Origin: Lingula anatina
Lineage: Eukaryota; Brachiopoda; Lingulata; Lingulida; Lingulidae
Length of the DNA: 64,000 nucleotides
Assembly (NCBI RefSeq): GCF_001039355.2
Contig: NW_019776026.1
Span: forward strand, 13,985-77,984
Direction: 5' to 3'
Of the stretch, positions 11,190-22,821 are shown piece by piece. Position numbers and translations under genes: made by a program. The notes under the pieces were generated by a model, which was not told the origin of the DNA, did not search any database, and worked only from the letters and a program-made list of their open reading frames with translations. Each line of letters opens with the position of its first letter. Within the stretch, counting starts at the first letter, position 1.

Positions 11190-11981
11190 TGAGTCATCTG
11201 AAAGATAAGCTCTGGTGGTGAAGCTTAAATTTGCCCAGGGACGCGAGATGCAATGTGTGCCTGCCGCTGATCGATATTCAACCGTCAAGATCAAACACTG
11301 CAAGACCGCCTGGGTTCTAGTGGATAGTTTTCTCTTTCACGCTATATTTTCTTGTCAGAGACAGAAAACAACAACGCAACCAGAGATTTGATAAATAAGA
11401 AAGAAATAACGTAAGAAAAAACATATCTTATAAAAATATGATTGAATTGCTTTCGTTTATACATGTTTGAAATGATATACATTTATAGAAGATGGGAGCC
11501 ATCACTCTAGTGTGTTTTGACTTTCTCTGATGGGCTTCGTGACGCAACAATATGCGACAAGTACCGGTGGCAACCGTTAATTGCAAACAAGTATCTGTAT
11601 TGATCTGGGAATAAATAAACCAGTATTCTTTATGCGAATTTTAAGAGATTAGCAGACGAAAATTTAAGATTCGCACGTTGGACTTTTGGGATTTTTTTTT
11701 CTGAGAATTTTCTGAGTCACTTTTTTATCCCGTGATAGCAATGTGCCTCTTTTTATGTGGCACTCCACTTCCCAGGCACTACAACGAGTCAATAAAGATT
11801 AAATAAAGTCCTTGCATTTGATGATGTTAGCCTTTGGCCGCCATATCAGAACAAAGGTCATACCAAAAACATGCTACTAACAGTTTCAGTATTTTGATCC
11901 AAAGTGATAAAAATTTCATGCTTTTATCACAGGTCTCTTCCCAGCAAGCTCAACACGTTATTATAACGTTACATTAATACA

Positions 11982-12030
11982 ACCCAAAAACGTTATGGTA
12001 ACGTTATGATAACGTTCTGGATTGTTGGGT
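11982..12030. repeat. AACGTTAT-rich imperfect palindrome
   Basis: Starts ACCCAAAAACGTTAT and ends in the complement ATAACGTTCTGGATTGTTGGGT, with a further TAACGTTA in the middle. More AACGTTA strings lie just upstream at about 11955-11975. It looks like a small foldback or MITE remnant; no target-site duplication is evident. Confidence 0.5.
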
Positions 12031-12229
12031 AACAACATTTCTGTATGCGAAGTGTGAACTGGAACTGATGCAGTGCCAACTTAGGATTTATAATCTTGTG
12101 TTAAGACATCATTACTGCTCGTCAGAGTCTACAGCTCCCTCACACCTTTTAACCCTCTCTCTCCTGGTCTGTCGCTCTCTTGCAAGTACTTGAATTCATT
12201 ACAGACATATTTATTAAAAAAAAAAAAAA

Positions 12230-12688
12230 NNNNNNNNNNNNNNNNNNNNNNNNNNNNNNNNNNNNNNNNNNNNNNNNNNNNNNNNNNNNNNNNNNNNNNN
12301 NNNNNNNNNNNNNNNNNNNNNNNNNNNNNNNNNNNNNNNNNNNNNNNNNNNNNNNNNNNNNNNNNNNNNNNNNNNNNNNNNNNNNNNNNNNNNNNNNNNN
12401 NNNNNNNNNNNNNNNNNNNNNNNNNNNNNNNNNNNNNNNNNNNNNNNNNNNNNNNNNNNNNNNNNNNNNNNNNNNNNNNNNNNNNNNNNNNNNNNNNNNN
12501 NNNNNNNNNNNNNNNNNNNNNNNNNNNNNNNNNNNNNNNNNNNNNNNNNNNNNNNNNNNNNNNNNNNNNNNNNNNNNNNNNNNNNNNNNNNNNNNNNNNN
12601 NNNNNNNNNNNNNNNNNNNNNNNNNNNNNNNNNNNNNNNNNNNNNNNNNNNNNNNNNNNNNNNNNNNNNNNNNNNNNNNNNNNNNNNN
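12230..12688. other. Assembly gap (459 N)
   Basis: Unbroken N run. It starts directly after a run of A bases and is followed by another short A run, so a homopolymer probably caused the break. Confidence 0.99.
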
Positions 12689-13179
12689 AAAAACCTCGGG
12701 GCGCGAACACTGCATATTACTCACTCGTTACTCACTCCAAGTCGTGGTAAATCGCTTTTAGAGTCCGATATTACTTCTAATCAATAATTGTATTGGAGAT
12801 AAATAGACAGACGCACAGACGGCTAGGAATGTCTGGTCTCAGTAGAATAACACATCTTTAACAAAGCTACATTAACCCCCAACTCCCCATCATATCTGGA
12901 AATAGAAGCAATGATTTTTGTGAAATTTCTAGAACATAGTATACCATGTTTATCACGTAAAGTTATAAGAATACATGGTTTCCTACTAACGATTCGCCTT
13001 TTATGATGTCTTTATATGTTTTTTCTTGTTGTTGTAGATGTTGACGGTTTGTAGTACGAAAGACACTCACAAGAAAATAATTGCATCCTAATCGTAAATC
13101 TGTGAATCTGACACCGTTCCAGAAATTATTGACTCTGTGACCTCAGTTCAGATAGGATGGCAAAGAAAAATAGCCAATG

Positions 13180-13887
13180 TCAGTTAATAGANGCTCGGTA
13201 AACTTCATCAAATTCGTCGTTTTGCTGTACGGTGAAGTAATTTTTCCAGTCGCCCACTTTCCCTTTGCGATAAAAGTGGGACACGGAGTAGTCAAAACCC
13301 TCATATTTTGAAAAAATGGTGGCTGGATTTTGTTTCATACTTCCAAAAGAAGTACGTCTGACTATTTCCTCAGCTACTTTCTCATTTAAAGATTTCCCAA
13401 GAAAGTTGGCAATCTTACGAACTACCCCAGCATGATCTTTAACCATATCTTCGTAGTGGAGAAACAAAACGTCTTTGTTATCTTTATATTCCCCTCCAAA
13501 ACTGAAGTACGTGATCGAACCATGATCCATGGGATACATTTCCCGCCATAAACATCTCGTAGAACTGAGACCACGTGCCTGGAAATCGGCCAAGGCTTGC
13601 ATCCATACGGTAGAAATGGTAGTAGGAGACGGCGACATCCTTAGGGTTTCTTAACACGTGTATCATCTTTGAGCGCTTCTCTCGCATTTGCTCAGGTAGC
13701 TGGTGCGCAGCCACGTGTGTTTTGAAAACACGAGGTCGCGGGACTTCGCCCAACTCCCGTATTCTTGCGTTATCAATCTTGCCGAGTTCTAACCATGGTG
13801 TTCGTAGGAGGCTGTCCGTCTCTTCGTTTTCAAAATAGTTGTCGTAGTGTAAGATGAGGTAAACCAACTCCAGGGTCCATGTCTGAC
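13180..13887 (-). CDS. Cytosolic sulfotransferase, exon 2 (frameshifted)
   Basis: Second and last coding exon of a SULT-type sulfotransferase, which transfers sulfate from PAPS to hydroxyl or amino groups of small molecules in the cytosol. Acceptor TCTACAG precedes 13887, and the intron (13888-14316) is GT-AG. Visible motifs: the PAPS loop ending GQTW after KS in exon 1; FKTHVAAHQLP with the catalytic His at about residue 110; RNPKDVAVSYYHF, the 3'-phosphate-binding Arg and Ser block; SWFDHVLQFW; VLFLHYEDM; and RKGKVGDWKNYFT near the C-terminus. The frame breaks in a run of four G on the sense strand (13491-13494): before it the frame ends HVLQFWRGI-stop, and after it the next frame continues the family pattern. 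One extra G explains this, and without it the product would be about 287 residues, the usual family length. The end, VYRASIN-stop, is short compared with typical members and contains an N at 13192. Confidence 0.9.
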
Positions 13888-14316
13888 CTGTAGACACCCA
13901 AATGTCTATATATAAAATTTAATATCAGATAAACTGATAGCTTTGTGCACCAAAGGCGTGTTTAAAACAAATATTGTTACAGGTGCCCCTCCCCAACCTC
14001 CCGACGGACTTTGGACAGGCCATTGGTTAATTAGGAATAGGCTCTTTTGTATGTTATGTTTTAATTTTTTCTATAGTAGCTGGGAAGTGAATTTTCAATA
14101 AAAGTGCATCTACAGGTATCAGTAATACATGGTGAAAATGTCAATTACAGCAGGTGCCATTCTCATGTATCAAATGTCTTCACTCCTATTATGTTGACAT
14201 AGTCGTAATGGAAACCTTAATATTGTTCAGAAGTTTGTACCATGAATGCAAGAAAAGAGTGCAATTTTCAATGGCAATGCTTTGACAAATAGGTTATGCA
14301 GTTTCTCTTCACCCAC

Positions 14317-14473
14317 CTGATTTGGGATATGCTGAAACCACGTAGTCATCCTCAAACATGTCGAACGTTTTCACCATTTCTATACTCTCTCTAGGCGAGT
14401 ATCCACCCAGGAGTACACCATCCAGGTAGTGTTGGCCGGGAATTGTAAAGCTTTTCACATCGAAATCGGACAT
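14317..14473 (-). CDS. Cytosolic sulfotransferase, exon 1
   Basis: First coding exon of the sulfotransferase. ATG at 14473 in the context GAAAATG; 52 codons plus one base, ending at 14317 before the donor GTGGGT (phase 1). It opens MSDFDVKSFTIPG and contains GVLLGGYSPRESIE and DDYVVSAYPKSG, so the PAPS-binding P-loop-like motif YPKSGxTW is split by the intron, with the final Gly codon completed in exon 2. No signal peptide, consistent with a cytosolic enzyme. Substrate class cannot be told from sequence. Confidence 0.88.
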
Positions 14474-14543
14474 TTTCTCAGTGAATTAAGCCTCAACTGT
14501 TTAGTCCGTATTCAGATTTATCGAACTGATTTTTTTTAATTAT

Positions 14544-14616
14544 GACAAAAAGGACATGGTCCGACTGGGCAGCGGACTCAGGACATTCGCGTTACTAATT
14601 GACTGAGCTATCCGGC
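14544..14616 (-). repeat. tRNA-like head, possible SINE or tRNA pseudogene
   Basis: On the minus strand the segment starts GCCGGATAGCTCAGTCAATT, which matches a tRNA 5' end with an A-box (TAGCTCAGT). No clear B-box follows, so it is not a functional tRNA. Its GCGAATGTCCTGAGTCC portion is repeated at about 14966-14984. It directly follows the 3' tail of the LINE fragment. Confidence 0.3.
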
Positions 14617-14617
14617 A

Positions 14618-14894
14618 TAATAATAAATAGTAATAAATTTATTTTAAGTCTAAAATCCATTTAAAATGTTTAGTAGACTTTACATAAAATATCGTAAATA
14701 ATACTACATAAAATATCATAAATAAAATCTAGGTAAAACAGCCATTATTCCATACAATTAAATGCAATCAATACAAGATTTATAAAACCAATTAAGAGTT
14801 AATCAAAATATTTCCTAAAAAGGTATGTTTTGAGTTCTTTTTTAAAATGTTTGGTAAACTGAATTGCTCGGATTTTCAGCGGTAATAAATTCCA
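14618..14894 (-). mobile_element. LINE retrotransposon 3' end fragment
   Basis: On the minus strand 14894-14799 reads WNLLPLKIRAIQF, then KHFKKELKTYLFRKYFD-stop, the typical C-terminus of reverse transcriptases of CR1/L2/RTE-like LINEs (pattern W-N-x-L-P...F-K...L-K-x-x-L-F). An AT-rich 3' untranslated region with a TTATT-type tail follows down to about 14618. The upstream part is out of frame and mixed with short direct repeats, so only a degraded 3' end remains. Confidence 0.65.
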
Positions 14895-14913
14895 TTCCTC
14901 ATGACCTGCGCCT

Positions 14914-15012
14914 GCAGCTGTATTTGTTTCAGTCGGTCGCTCAAGCCCCCGCCCCCCGCCCCCAGTGGACTCAGGACATTCGCAGCTGTATTTGTTCCAG
15001 TCGGTCGCTCAA
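14914..15012. repeat. 31-bp direct repeat around a C/G-rich spacer
   Basis: GCAGCTGTATTTGTT(T/C)CAG followed by TCGGTCGCTCAA occurs at 14914-14944 and 14982-15012. The 37 bp between them are C-rich and carry a second copy of the CTCAGGACATTCGC string found in the tRNA-like segment. Confidence 0.85.
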
Positions 15013-15509
15013 ACCCCCCCTCCCCCCCCTGTGAATTTCTTAGATGAAATGATAAAATTTCCAAGATGAATTTAAAGAAAATCGAAACCCTCTCCCCTCC
15101 TCGAGAAAAGTTGGGATTGTTTATTTTTCAAATATTTTTAATTTTTCCTAAAGTTAAAATAATGATGACATTGGTCGTTAATGATGGGCAACATCCGAAA
15201 TAGCATGACCTGAAGTGGAAATAGATTTTAAACAATAAGGACACTGTGTGTGCACTTTAAAGTATGACATCGGATATTCATACTGATAGCTAAATGAATG
15301 TAACTACTTGGGATTCTCGCTTAAATGCAGTCAATACAATCTATCGTGCGCGCATGTCAACCAACTTAACTGATTACAATGAATGTACCTTAGAGAGAAT
15401 TACCCCCGGATTTGGATCCAACCAACTAGTGGAATAGGTTTACAGGAATGCGTTCTCTATGCCCCCCTTCACCCGCCACTGGTTAATTAAACATATGTTT
15501 CTTTATATG

Positions 15510-15574
15510 TTTGGGATATGCTAAAACCACGCAGTCATGATCAAACATGTCGAACGTTTTCAGCATTTCTATAC
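15510..15574 (-). pseudogene. Broken copy of sulfotransferase exon 1
   Basis: 65 bp that align with 14321-14385 at close to 90 percent identity. On the minus strand it reads SIEMLKTFDMFDHDCVVLAYPK, close to the exon 1 end of the intact gene, but the final SG codon bases and the GT donor are absent. The other side is cut at 15575, where a DNA element begins. It is a leftover of a second sulfotransferase gene, indicating a local family expansion. Confidence 0.8.
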
Positions 15575-15576
15575 TA

Positions 15577-16133
15577 GAGAGTTTCCGTTGCCGGTGAGAT
15601 ACGCCGGCTAGATTAATACGTCATCGGTTTGTGCGCACTTGTGACGTTCACCGCATTCATATACCGTCATCCCATCTAGTCTGCGGAATACAAGCGCTCC
15701 TATCTAGCCAGTGCGGAAGATTATTGAAAATAGTTATTAAAGGTTATGTTTGCTAATTTATATGACTTATATACTTTTTTACAATAGTTCAAGTGTACGT
15801 TCATGCAAATTTCGACTTTTTAACAGAGAGGAGCCGCTAGTTTTGGTTTATCAGGCACGTATTCGGGGGTTGATCGTGGGGTTCTTACGAACCGCCATTT
15901 TTGTCGGGAAAAATTGCACTTTTGGGTAATATTTGTCTCCTTTTTCATAAAAAAGAATCCCCCCCCCCCTTGGGAATAGATGGCTACGGGGCCGTATATT
16001 GTTATTATTACATTGGAATGAGCGCCAGCATTCCGGGACATTACCGGAACGCGAAGAGAGAAGCGCGTTACTGGATACATTAGCACATACGTAACAATCT
16101 AGCCGTCGTATCCCAACGTCACCGGAAACTCTC
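15577..16133. mobile_element. 557-bp non-autonomous DNA element with TA duplication
   Basis: Begins GAGAGTTTCCG and ends CGGAAACTCTC, both flanked by TA. The inverted similarity extends inward: GATACG(C/A)CGGCTAGATT is found about 25 bp inside the left end and, in complement, inside the right end. No transposase ORF is present. The TA flanks suggest mobilisation by a TA-targeting transposase (Tc1/mariner-like or similar). It starts two bases from the truncated sulfotransferase exon. Confidence 0.75.
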
Positions 16134-18805
16134 TAATTCCGGGAACTTTCTCGTCAAGAAGCCAAAATGCAACGTAAAATGCAACGTCAACAGGAAAGAG
16201 AAGCCCCGCGTGCAGTACAGAGCAACGCATTGCAAGCCGCTGCACCGCCATATTGATTGATTTGTATGTGTGTTTGAGTTCGACTGGCAGACAACTCCAT
16301 TATAGGTCAAGTGACCCGCAAAATTGAATTGTAATTTGCCAGATACTTATTGCGTTTGCTGGAAGTAGATTTTTATGAAGTATTGATGCAGATTGAGTAA
16401 CTTATTCATTGGCAGTCTGTTTCTGTTCGTCTGACATGTGTGAGGCAATGGTGTCTGGTTGTTATCCCTGGTTTCCGCTGAAAAAAATGCACGATAAACA
16501 ACTCAGTATGAATGTTGCATTTGTCATTTATTTTAGCTATTAACCAAAATCCAGATCGACTTGCTTCCAACAGGGCGGTGTCATCATTCCTAAACATAAA
16601 ACACAGTAATCTTATTGATTCATATTCTGCTTCTCTCCTCTCTGCCCGGTAGATTTAACGTAATTCCATTAAAAGGGTACTTATGAATCATTCCGTTCAA
16701 AAAAAAGCTTAATTCCTTGTTGCCGCATTTTCATAATTGTCCATTCCTTTCCCCTCGTGATTTAGTCAGTGGTCAAGTGGTATAAACAAATAGGTGCTTC
16801 CTGAAATAGGGCTCTATGAGAAGAATACCGACGCTACAGTGGCCCTTTTTGACCAATGTTGTATTTTATTATTTATTTTATTATCAAATACATATTATAC
16901 AAATTTTAATAAGTTTTGGCTGGGGTCCAGTTGACTTTAAATTTTATCGGCGCATTTTGACATATATATTTTTAGCTATTCAGTACAATTCAATTTTAAT
17001 TTATAAGTATAAAACTCTTTGATACATATATCTGACTTATTTATCCTGTTATTCATAAATTCAAACCCATGACATTTTAGTACTGAGTATTGTAAACTCA
17101 GCCGGTGGTACAAGCAGTGAGAAACAGCGAACCATCCTCCATCCCTTCCTTTTTTGTAACTTTAACTCTGTTTAATTTTTGACCATTACCTCCCTCTGAA
17201 TTTATCCAAACCCATTTGCTTTTTGATTATGAGATTGGCAAAGAAACAACTGGACGCACGTGGCTCACACACATGTATGTTATCCAACGTTCCTGGTGAA
17301 ATTGCCTTGAATACAGTTTGGTACGCTGAATAGCCGGAATGTGACCTATTATATGTAAGCCAATCTCTTGGCTATTCTAATAATGAAGACTTCAGTGTAT
17401 TGTCGAGATTGCTACCGGTACAGTTATTACAAACTATCGATTGGAACTCTGAAGTAAATGACAGAATTCATCAAAAACAGTTGTATGCCTGTAAATTTAC
17501 AGAATGCGGGAAGGGTATGTATGTAAGTTACTGAGAATTTCCAATTCAAACCTTCGTCTTAACAGTGGGCTGATTATTCACTGTTCATTATTTATAATTG
17601 TAATTGGCTATATCTATTCACATATGCTTCTCTTCAGCTGGTATTTTCTTTTATTTCTGTTATAGCAAAATCAATATATCTCTGTAATTTCTTTTTATAT
17701 TCTTCCTCTTCTTCTTATGATTATTATCATCATTATTGGACCAATTTAAAGATTTATTGCTGTACGCTTCGTATATACAATTTTCTATTCTCTTCTGAAT
17801 AAATATTTCCTTTGTCTTTAAGGTAATGTTTTTATATATTTTTTGAAATGCCACATTGGCGAAATGAAGGTGTGAAATTTAGCTATGCTAGGAAAAACAA
17901 TTAACACAGTGTTGTATGTATGACACATGTATTAGATCTTTACCAACTCTTGGAAAGATCAACAATGCAGGGTTCTGGGTACATTATAGTGGTCAGTTTC
18001 ACTGGGATGATTATACTCAGATATTAGCCTACAAACACCCAGATTTGAACCAAAAATCAATACTTCACTGTTCCTTTAAATTTTCAACACGCACTACTCT
18101 GGGTCAAACAGCAGAAAAACGTGATTTGCTCCACACGGCTTTAAAGAAGCGTCTGTCAGTTGTTATCTCGGGGGTTGGGGGGGGGTAGGGGGTAGACAGA
18201 GAGACCTGTTAACTGGGGAGAAAATTATTGCATATTTCCTATGTTTTAATAATAGAATTCTTAATCTGTTGAGATAACTGCTACATAACGTGCCATAAGC
18301 ACAAAAACAGCTCGCAAATTGCTTTTTGTAATGTGTCGAAGCCGAACGAATAATTTCCCCGAATCAATGCAGGGTTTATTTAACACGCATCTTATTGGTT
18401 TTAATGTGCGAAGTAAAGAGAAATCGTTGCCTCTTTATCAGTTGAATATACACATCCATTAATGCAGGCTGTAGAGCCGCATTTGGCAACCAAATAAAAA
18501 CGTGAATTTGCAACCATTTTTTCATTTGTCACTGAAACAGTATTATTTTAGAGATAGATGTGGGATCGGGATGTGGAACCGGTTTCAAAATGCGGTTCTA
18601 CAGGGCGCTTGTGTTTTCTCCTTCTTGACGAAGACGCTGACCGTGTTCAGCAAGGTTTGATATTTATTGCGGTAGAGAAGATTACTGTCGATAAACACCG
18701 TCTGTGAAATGAAAATGACCTGAAGTCCTTCAGCTTCGTTTTAAGTTTAGGGCTTAGTTACACCCTCTTTTCTCAATAAGCGTCCGCTCTCAATCAAACA
18801 CAAAC

Positions 18806-18824
18806 TCACACACACACACACGCA

Positions 18825-18856
<32 letters not shown>

Positions 18857-18862
18857 CACACC
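18806..18862. repeat. (CA)n(CGCA)n(CA)n microsatellite
   Basis: CA units flank a central block of about five GCAC units, so the tract can adopt Z-DNA. Confidence 0.9.
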
Positions 18863-20198
18863 AGCCCCTAAAAGCAATGGAACTTGCAGTTAAACGAGGT
18901 GTGTACGGACTACGCATTGCGGCAGACGTGTTGTTGCGATTGCGGTAGTTGAGATGGCCCGCGAGTTTAATCGCACCTGAAGAAACGCAATGTCCAGCAC
19001 ACTTATCGAGATCGCAATTTGCAACATATTAGCACAGCTGCTTTCGTCGCAAAAAATAATATCCACCTGTTTTTCTCTCTTAAATTTGACGTTTTAACTA
19101 AAATCACCTTTAACCCGGTCACATTAAATTATCTTTTGTTTATGTAAGTTTTTTTTGCATGACCTAGGCTCCGTGGCAAGTCAACGTCCGCCCTTACCCT
19201 GGGTGAGGTTACCATGCTCACAATGAACGCAGTGTCTTGCCACGTCTGTCACGCCCCAACGTATTATAAGAAGGCCAACAAAACGCTCTGTTTAGTTTTT
19301 TACTACTTAAGCGTCTGGTCTTACCATTACAATATTACGCACGACAGAAGAGGAAATAGAGAGACGGGAACAAGTCTCTGTGGAATTTGTGTATGCACGT
19401 GCGCACGTGAATGCGTGTGTGCAGGTGTTGAGAACTGGATTCCTACAGGTCTGAAAAAATAGTAGAAAAATAGAGGAGGGTTATGTCCTCTGTCACCCAG
19501 TCACCGCCACTATATTCCTATACTTTTCAAATTCTATTTTCCTTATTAGATCCAGATGTAACTTTTGTTAAAATAGTATCATTTGAACAGGTAAAATTGT
19601 CTCGTCCTAGATTTTGTCGCAGTTACGTCACGCTAATCCTAACCTGTATGTATCCCCTGTTACACGAGATTGCAGGTTCTTTGCAATGGTATCTGCGAAC
19701 ACAGACTGTAAGGCTTCTATTTCTTAGATAAGGAGGACTCACCAGTTTTACATTAGCACTGGACGTAATAGTTCAAAATAAATTCGAATAATAGTTCATG
19801 CGTTTTAAATTATCGCAGGCAGGAGACTCGACATGTAAGGAGCATAAGTTTGTCAGTGCAAAACTGTCCTTGCTGACAACTAAAATTGTTTTCTTCCAAT
19901 TTCGTTGTTTATGTCCCAGTATTACTGTAAGGACCTTCTGGAAATGTATTTGGCAGCGCGCAGACGATCAGTTTCGGCACCGGAGGCTATCGTCTGCAGG
20001 TGCAATCCCTGTGACATGTGATTTACTTATCGGTCTCAACGCTTAAACGACTCTGTCTGCTCCACAGTGAACCCTCTCACGGATTTCCGTATTTATTTTA
20101 AGATATTTTTTGTAGAAAAGAAAGGTTTTTCATGTTTGTAGTCTGCGACTGGGCGACGCGAGAAGAGGATGGCCCATAATAGCGTTTCTTGCACCCAC

Positions 20199-20239
20199 CC
20201 TCCCTCTCTCCCTCTCTCTCTCTCTTTCTCTCCCTCCTC

Positions 20240-20278
<39 letters not shown>
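20199..20278. repeat. (CT)n tract
   Basis: 80 bp of CT and CCT units, the last 37 bp pure CT. Confidence 0.9.
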
Positions 20279-20282
<4 letters not shown>

Positions 20283-22558
20283 ACAAGGTCAGTTCAAGAC
20301 AGTGGCAGTTTTGTTCCGCACTGTATTGGCTGTTATGTATTTTGAATTTGTTTTATTGAGGAAAACCTATCTTACATCTTTTTTGGACCGGACCCTCTCA
20401 CTTTCATCTTAGCACGTGATCAGATGATTTGAGGTTAAAGTTTTTGCGCTTAACTTCTTAAGGACACCGTTAAGGTTCGCTGGGTTTATAAGGGGAAGGA
20501 GACGGATCCTTAAGTATCAGAGAAAAGGCGGGAAATGGTCTGGTAGTTCGAATATCTTTGTGGATATACACCTTAAGCTTCAGGGGCATATTGTCAGGGG
20601 GTTGGTCGGGTTACTACGGTCGGGTAACTCTTCCTCGACTATTCTACATCTGTATGCCTTTTTTCTTTCTTTTTTCACTTCTTGTTAGCCTGGGTTTAAC
20701 GTCTAGCTTAAATAACAATAATTTGGGTGTTTCTCTGGTTTATGATCATGGTGGTTAAAAGTGTGACCTGTAGGCATGCCGTATTTCTTGCATACAAAAT
20801 ACCCCCCCTGGCCTTCTGTCTATCTACCCTTTGAAAAAGCTAACCCAGGGGCGTCCGTCTTGTTCCCTTTTCAAAAACGAAAATAAAAGATGGATGTGTA
20901 CTTTCAACACTTCAAACTGGCGAAACGTTTTTCTTTTGTCCACACACCCTTTCGTGTGAACCAGGAGCAGCCGGTGAAATCACTATGGGCTTCTCCCTTT
21001 ACAGGTGCACCGGTATTGTAAATCATGCAATTAGCTATTAATTTGCAACACATTGCATTTGCTTCGGTGTTGACAGCAAAGCTCTTACACTCCCTATCCT
21101 TTCCAGGCATAAATGTGTTCCTAGATATAATGGCGATGATTGCCTTTGGTCTTTCGTGCTTTTTTTCTTTCTGTTAAACCGCCTGTAAAGTCGGCAGTGC
21201 GCTGGCCTTCGGCCTTGATCAAAGCGCCCCTGATGAAATTGGACAGCGTTCTTGAAGTTCGCACCACGCGCAAGGCAGACGATCGGGACTACTTTAATGG
21301 TTTCCTTTGAAAAGCTCTTAACAGCCAATGACTTTTACACATTGCATTCTCTTACGTGTCGTCCGTCTTTTTTTTTTATTATCAAATAGTGCCAGCTTTC
21401 ACATCAATGAAGGTTTGGTAAAGTTTCGTCACAGACTGTGCGTGGGAATGTGTCCGAAGATGTCAAAAACAATCTGTATTTATATATATTTCCTGACAGC
21501 AAATGACCATTAAGGACAAGTTAGATAGCATGATATATCAGCCACCAAAATATCTGACAAAAAAAATATAAATAAATTATACAAAAATGCATCATGACGT
21601 TATCTACAGACCATAACGTGTCGAATTAAACTGAAATAAATAAAGCAAAGAACCAAATGGATATTCCATGTTTTCTACTCAACACTTTGACCTTGACCCC
21701 ACCTCCCCGCGTGCTGTTCACCGTGACATGGTTCCCGGGTCCCGTATGTTTAGGCCATTCACCTATCCTTATTCACCTCAAACTGTTCCATGCCAGCCTT
21801 TTCGTCAGCTAGGTTTACGGCGGCAACTTTGATCTTTTTTTCAGACAAAAACAAATGACGTATCAGATTTCTGTCTCAACGCTGGGATACTAGGAATTAA
21901 GTCTATCTAAGGCCGCTTTGGGCAATTGATATCATATCTACATGTACATGTATGTAATTTGGTCATCGTGTTTTGGGAAGAAAACTCTTTTTAAAATCCC
22001 CTTTTAAGTTAATTTATCGGCGACTTAGACCTTATCTTCATAGCGGCCATTGCCTTTTTAATTGTGACATACACTATAGGCGGATCCTGGATTTCGGCCA
22101 CGGATTTTGATCTCCGTCTTTTAAAGAACAAGGAAACGAATGTCGCCGTTTCGCGCGTTCACTGTTTTTTCTTAAAACACTCGGAGACATATCCACGACA
22201 AACACCGCCAAGGGCAAGCACTGAATGTGCGTCCTTCTCTGAACAATAGGGACATAAGTTACTCATTTTATTCATGTCACTTTACAAAATAGTGCTGCAC
22301 CCCCCCCCCCTTTGAAGGAGCAACCAAGTCACGTGACCTACCTGCCATACCCCATAGGTACGTCACCTATAATCCGCTGCGTTCTCAACCCAACAGTGCC
22401 GCATGTTAATATTATCTACACTTTTCTCATCAGAGATTTTTGTCATGAATTAACCAGAGACATATCTGTGAATGTCTAGTATAGAATCCATATGTGACCC
22501 TGGAAGAAGGTACCCACCGATTAAGGCTTTCCAACCCCTTTCACCCCCACCCCTACTC

Positions 22559-22821
22559 CAGTGGCGGATTTAGCGGGGTGTAAGGATGGGGGGGGTCTTG
22601 ACTCCCCTTCTATTTCTGAAAAAATCACGCCAATGGTCTCCTCTTGAAATTAGAATTTTGACTAGTTGAATCATAATTCTACCGTACCACATGGCACTTT
22701 CGCGCTCTAAAAAAATGTTTTTCGGGGCCCTTCAGCTGACTCCAAACCCCACGCCAAATGGGGGGGGGGGTCGGTTTCGCATCCCCGGATCCCCCTTCCA
22801 ATAATCCTGGATCCGTCCCTG
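22559..22821. mobile_element. 263-bp MITE, 5-bp TACTC duplication
   Basis: Left end CAGTGGCGGATTTAG and right end complement CAGGGACGGATCCAG match at 11 of 15 positions, and TACTC flanks both sides directly (22554-22558 and 22822-22826). The interior has long G runs and no ORF. CAG-starting termini of this type are common in hAT-like and related non-autonomous elements, though those make 8-bp duplications, so the superfamily is open. Confidence 0.65.

Larger units (their letters stand above)
10180..12229. other. Intergenic stretch with repeats
   Basis: No convincing exon. The stretch contains a polypyrimidine (TCCTCA-rich) tract at 11003-11100, a GA tract at 11163-11189, a T-run at about 10746-10762 and an AACGTTAT-rich palindrome at 11982-12030. 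It runs into the assembly gap. Confidence 0.6.
16134..22558. other. Gene-free stretch
   Basis: No exon with supported splice sites or domain similarity. Contains a CA/CG microsatellite (18806-18862), a CT-rich tract (20199-20278) and a few C or T runs. Confidence 0.6.

Noticed and set aside
11003-11208. Plus-strand frames rich in Ser, Pro and Arg-Glu
   Set aside because: They simply translate the TCCTCA and GA low-complexity tracts.
12129-12761. Long open frames on both strands around 12.2-12.7 kb
   Set aside because: They consist almost wholly of N and are an artefact of the assembly gap.
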